A stretch of 64,000 nucleotides of DNA from Leguminivora glycinivorella. Lineage: Eukaryota; Arthropoda; Insecta; Lepidoptera; Tortricidae. The position numbers and the translations under genes were made by a program. The stretch is taken from NCBI RefSeq assembly GCF_023078275.1, contig NC_062985.1, forward strand, positions 4,340,001 to 4,404,000. The letters run 5' to 3'. Under the pieces are notes generated by a model, which worked only from the letters and a program-made list of their open reading frames with translations, did not search any database and was not told the DNA's origin. This document shows positions 61,589 to 64,000 of the stretch, in pieces; the stretch's first letter is position 1; each line of letters opens with the position of its first letter.

Positions 61589-62654
61589 TTTTGTGGTTAT
61601 TGTGACTAGATAAGTCTACATATCGTAAATTCTGTCAGTTTTGTAATCAATTAAAAATATCGATACTTGACTCATAGATTTGACGTCGATATAATTCTGA
61701 CAAGTAAACCGCCGCAACCAAGAAACTCAAGGCAATTATTATTCTACATTTCTGTACTCATACTTTATTTCATACTTTATAGATACATAAATAATTATCT
61801 AGTGAATTGCTAAATACTCCAAATAGGTTGGTGTAATACAATACAACATTATTGAGAAACATATTAAGTAGAGTAGAAAAAACGTCTCATGTCATGAGTT
61901 TCATATCGCAAGTCTAAGTCTAGGTCAATGTGTAAAAGTCTGGCTCATAATTATATTCACATAAAAACAAAGATCTTTGAAAAAAAAACCTATAAATAAA
62001 CAAACAAGTTAACAGTAGTACAGCTTCAGAAGTTTGCCGAAATGCGGGCGACTTTGACCTCCGGATGCGATGAGGTCGGCCGTGTCAACAGCAAATAGCG
62101 ATAAAATATGACGATATTTTTGCGAGTTGAAGAAAATTAATGTGTCTTGTTAGTGTCAAACTGTGGTGTTAGCTATCGCTGATTCATCATTTCCATTGCA
62201 TAATTTCAGCATTGAACTTGCAATTTTAGGTACCTACTAGCTACGTCGTTTCTTCAAGGACTTACGATAGGTATTTTATGTAAAGCTTTGTATGTATAGT
62301 GTTTAGTTGCATTGTAACATGTGTAACCCTTCATAGAGCACTAGTCTCGTAAAAATTACCCTATAACACTATCTTGCACTTTTAATATTTAGTAAGGACT
62401 TACTATATGATGGCGATGAGGATTTAATCCATACATTTTTGCCCGTTAAAGGTTTAAGGGCACATGTGCAGAATACGTCATTCTAGCTCTTACATAGGTA
62501 ACTAGCGAACGGTAACTTGCTTGCACTGTCTAATTTTTATTATACATATTAATAATCCCTACTTCTCTACGCTACCATAACATTAATGTAGAAAAGAGGT
62601 GGACTCTTCAAAGTCTTCAAACTACTGGTCTTTTTGTCAAACATACTAACTTAT
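61589..62654. other. AT-rich non-coding sequence
   Basis: No gene, RNA or repeat recognised. Confidence 0.5.
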
Positions 62655-62805
62655 TATCTGAGAACCACCTCAGGGAAACCCGCTTTTATGTAAAAGAAAC
62701 GAATCTAAATCGGTGCATCCGTTTGAGAGATACGATACCTCAGACAGACGGGCATAGGCGTCAAACGTATACCGTGCCTCTTTTTGCGTTAGGGGCTTAA
62801 AACAG
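62655..62805. repeat. diverged copy of the CCCCCGAC repeat
   Basis: 'taaatcggtgcatccgtttg', 'agatacgatacctcagacag', 'gcgtcaaacgtata' and 'tttttgcgttaggggctta' align in order with the 3' half of the element at 56134-56398, without the long CAGA run. It is an old copy. Confidence 0.55.
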
Positions 62806-63151
62806 ACACGGTAGGTGTATTTATTGTGTCACTGGTACACATTTTATATCAATGTAGATTCAGGCATGCATCACCATAACAAGACGTCTACCATCCCTTA
62901 AAATCCGTATAATCATACATGTAACGGAACTAAAAAAAAACTTTCTATACTTTTATCTCCCTTAGCGCTAAACGGAAGTTATTTATACTTTAAAATTGAT
63001 TCGCGATCGAAATTGGACAACATCCGAAACTCAAGATGAAAAAAAAAGTAGTGCACACAATGAGCGTACCATCTGCTATCCGGGGTTTTTGTGCAGATGT
63101 TCGAAAAAAAAACACTACCTGTGGGCCTTTGTACTTGAGGTACGCAGGGGG
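62806..63151. other. non-coding sequence
   Basis: Nothing recognised; two A-runs near 62932 and 63040. Confidence 0.5.
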
Positions 63152-63261
63152 CTACCGCGAACACTGATCTTCCCCAATTTTGGAGCATCTCTCTCTGTCA
63201 GTTGTATTACTCTTTAACGAGAGTGAAAGAGAAAGATGGGGGATCTTGGGTGTTCGCAGTA
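63152..63261. mobile_element. short foldback MITE with CCGCGAACAC ends
   Basis: 'ctaccgcgaacactgatctt' plus CCCC (63152-63175) pairs with GGGGGATCTTGGGTGTTCGC and AGTA (63238-63261) as an imperfect inverted repeat. The spacer holds 'ctctctctgtcagttg' and 'agagtgaaagagaaag', which also partly pair. The length of 110 bp and high self-complementarity fit a small MITE. Confidence 0.6.
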
Positions 63262-64000
63262 TGCCTAGTGCCTTTGTCGTTTAGTTGAGGTACGGACTGG
63301 GTTGACAAGGCGGCTGAGAGACGGAGACGTTCCCATGGGACTGGGTTTGAGTGCGGTGTGGCTTTCAACTTGTGAGTAATGGCTCCAGTTTATGAAGGAA
63401 CAAGTAATTGTCACCGTACGGACCCTACCGTCTTTTATAAAGGACACTTTTATGTTATAAAATGACAGTCTGAATTCGGAAATTATAAAGCTCCCGAGAT
63501 TCCGAGTCCTGAGGAGATTGATGACCAGTAAACCAATAAAACGAATATCCATCTTAAACAAAAACATATTCAAAATGTTTAAGAAAGGACATTTATCAAT
63601 AAACACACACACAATGTGTAAAAGTAAAATACTACAAAATAAACACACGACCAGAATTTAGACCCTGAAACCTTCCAAGGGATAGTACACACTGGCAATA
63701 AAGAAAAAGTATCTCTATAGCATTTCTCAATAATATTGAAAAGACAATTGTTTTCTTTAACCAAACAATCAAGACTATTTGTATTGTATAAGTACAATAT
63801 CTCATCTCAAGCTGTAGCATATAGGTCAAGTTGTTGCAAAAGAAGCATTCATGTTGACACCGATATGTTTCAGCGAATGAAAGTTACGCTTACCACCTGC
63901 CAGAGTATATCAAGGACGGAAGTAAACGCACATGGACCATACAGCATACTATATATGGATTTTATAACTACTTACGTTACTTAGTTCCAGTGCAATCAAT
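63262..64000. other. non-coding sequence to window end
   Basis: The 127-codon minus frame 63648-63265 is the longest here, but it starts in AT-rich hydrophobic residues and ends in unrelated low-homology sequence; no domain is seen. Confidence 0.45.

Overview
The window looks like nuclear DNA from a moth or butterfly (Lepidoptera). It is AT-rich and gene-poor. It carries a tRNA-derived SINE with the 'gggattcgaaccc' box B, LINE 3' ends of the 'ATCAGGTG' type, a foldback element with 'GTAGCCGAATGGC' ends, several element types I recognise as common in moths and butterflies, and a recurring TAGGTACCTA palindrome. There are no bacterial-style operons, no genuine tRNA or rRNA genes and no CRISPR array. 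Family names for repeats rest on recognition by eye plus structure (terminal inverted repeats, target duplications, box A/B), not on a database search.

Only one gene is firmly recognised: the first coding exon of a MEX-3 type KH-domain RNA-binding protein on the minus strand (58257 down to 58008). It sits in a CpG-rich block that also holds its 5' UTR and probably its promoter. The exon ends at a GT splice donor inside the first KH domain. I could not find the next exon anywhere to the left, so much of the window may be the first intron of this gene. A second, weaker candidate is a two-exon minus-strand gene (52804 to 52203) encoding a short THAP-zinc-finger-like protein that lacks the last metal ligands. 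Other protein-coding traces are broken retrotransposons: a reverse-transcriptase fragment at 35.4-36.1 kb and a LINE 3' terminus at 41.4-41.7 kb.

Layout: 1-5.3 kb unique sequence; 5.3-5.7 kb short repeats; 6.35-6.8 kb Helitron-like fragment; 7.59-8.73 kb a complete non-autonomous piggyBac-like element with TTAA duplications and palindromic subterminal repeats; 8.7-23.2 kb mostly unique, with two small MITEs, a tRNA-derived SINE and local duplications; 23.8-25.1 kb a 1.3-kb DNA element with TA duplications; 26.2-26.56 kb a tRNA-derived SINE-like hairpin between 17-bp direct repeats; 30.8-31.2 kb a 121-bp tandem repeat; 31.49-32.17 kb a MITE with 8-bp duplications and a SINE nested inside it; 34.1-37.2 kb a transposon cluster between long inverted arms; 37.2-51.7 kb mostly unique apart from a foldback repeat and the LINE terminus; 51.7-56.4 kb SINE, THAP-like gene and more repeats; 58.0-58.6 kb mex-3 exon and CpG island; 58.6-64 kb repeats and unrecognised sequence.

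Nothing here resembles an operon or a multi-gene system. The interest lies in the mex-3 start, the THAP-like remnant and several structurally complete elements with clean target-site duplications.
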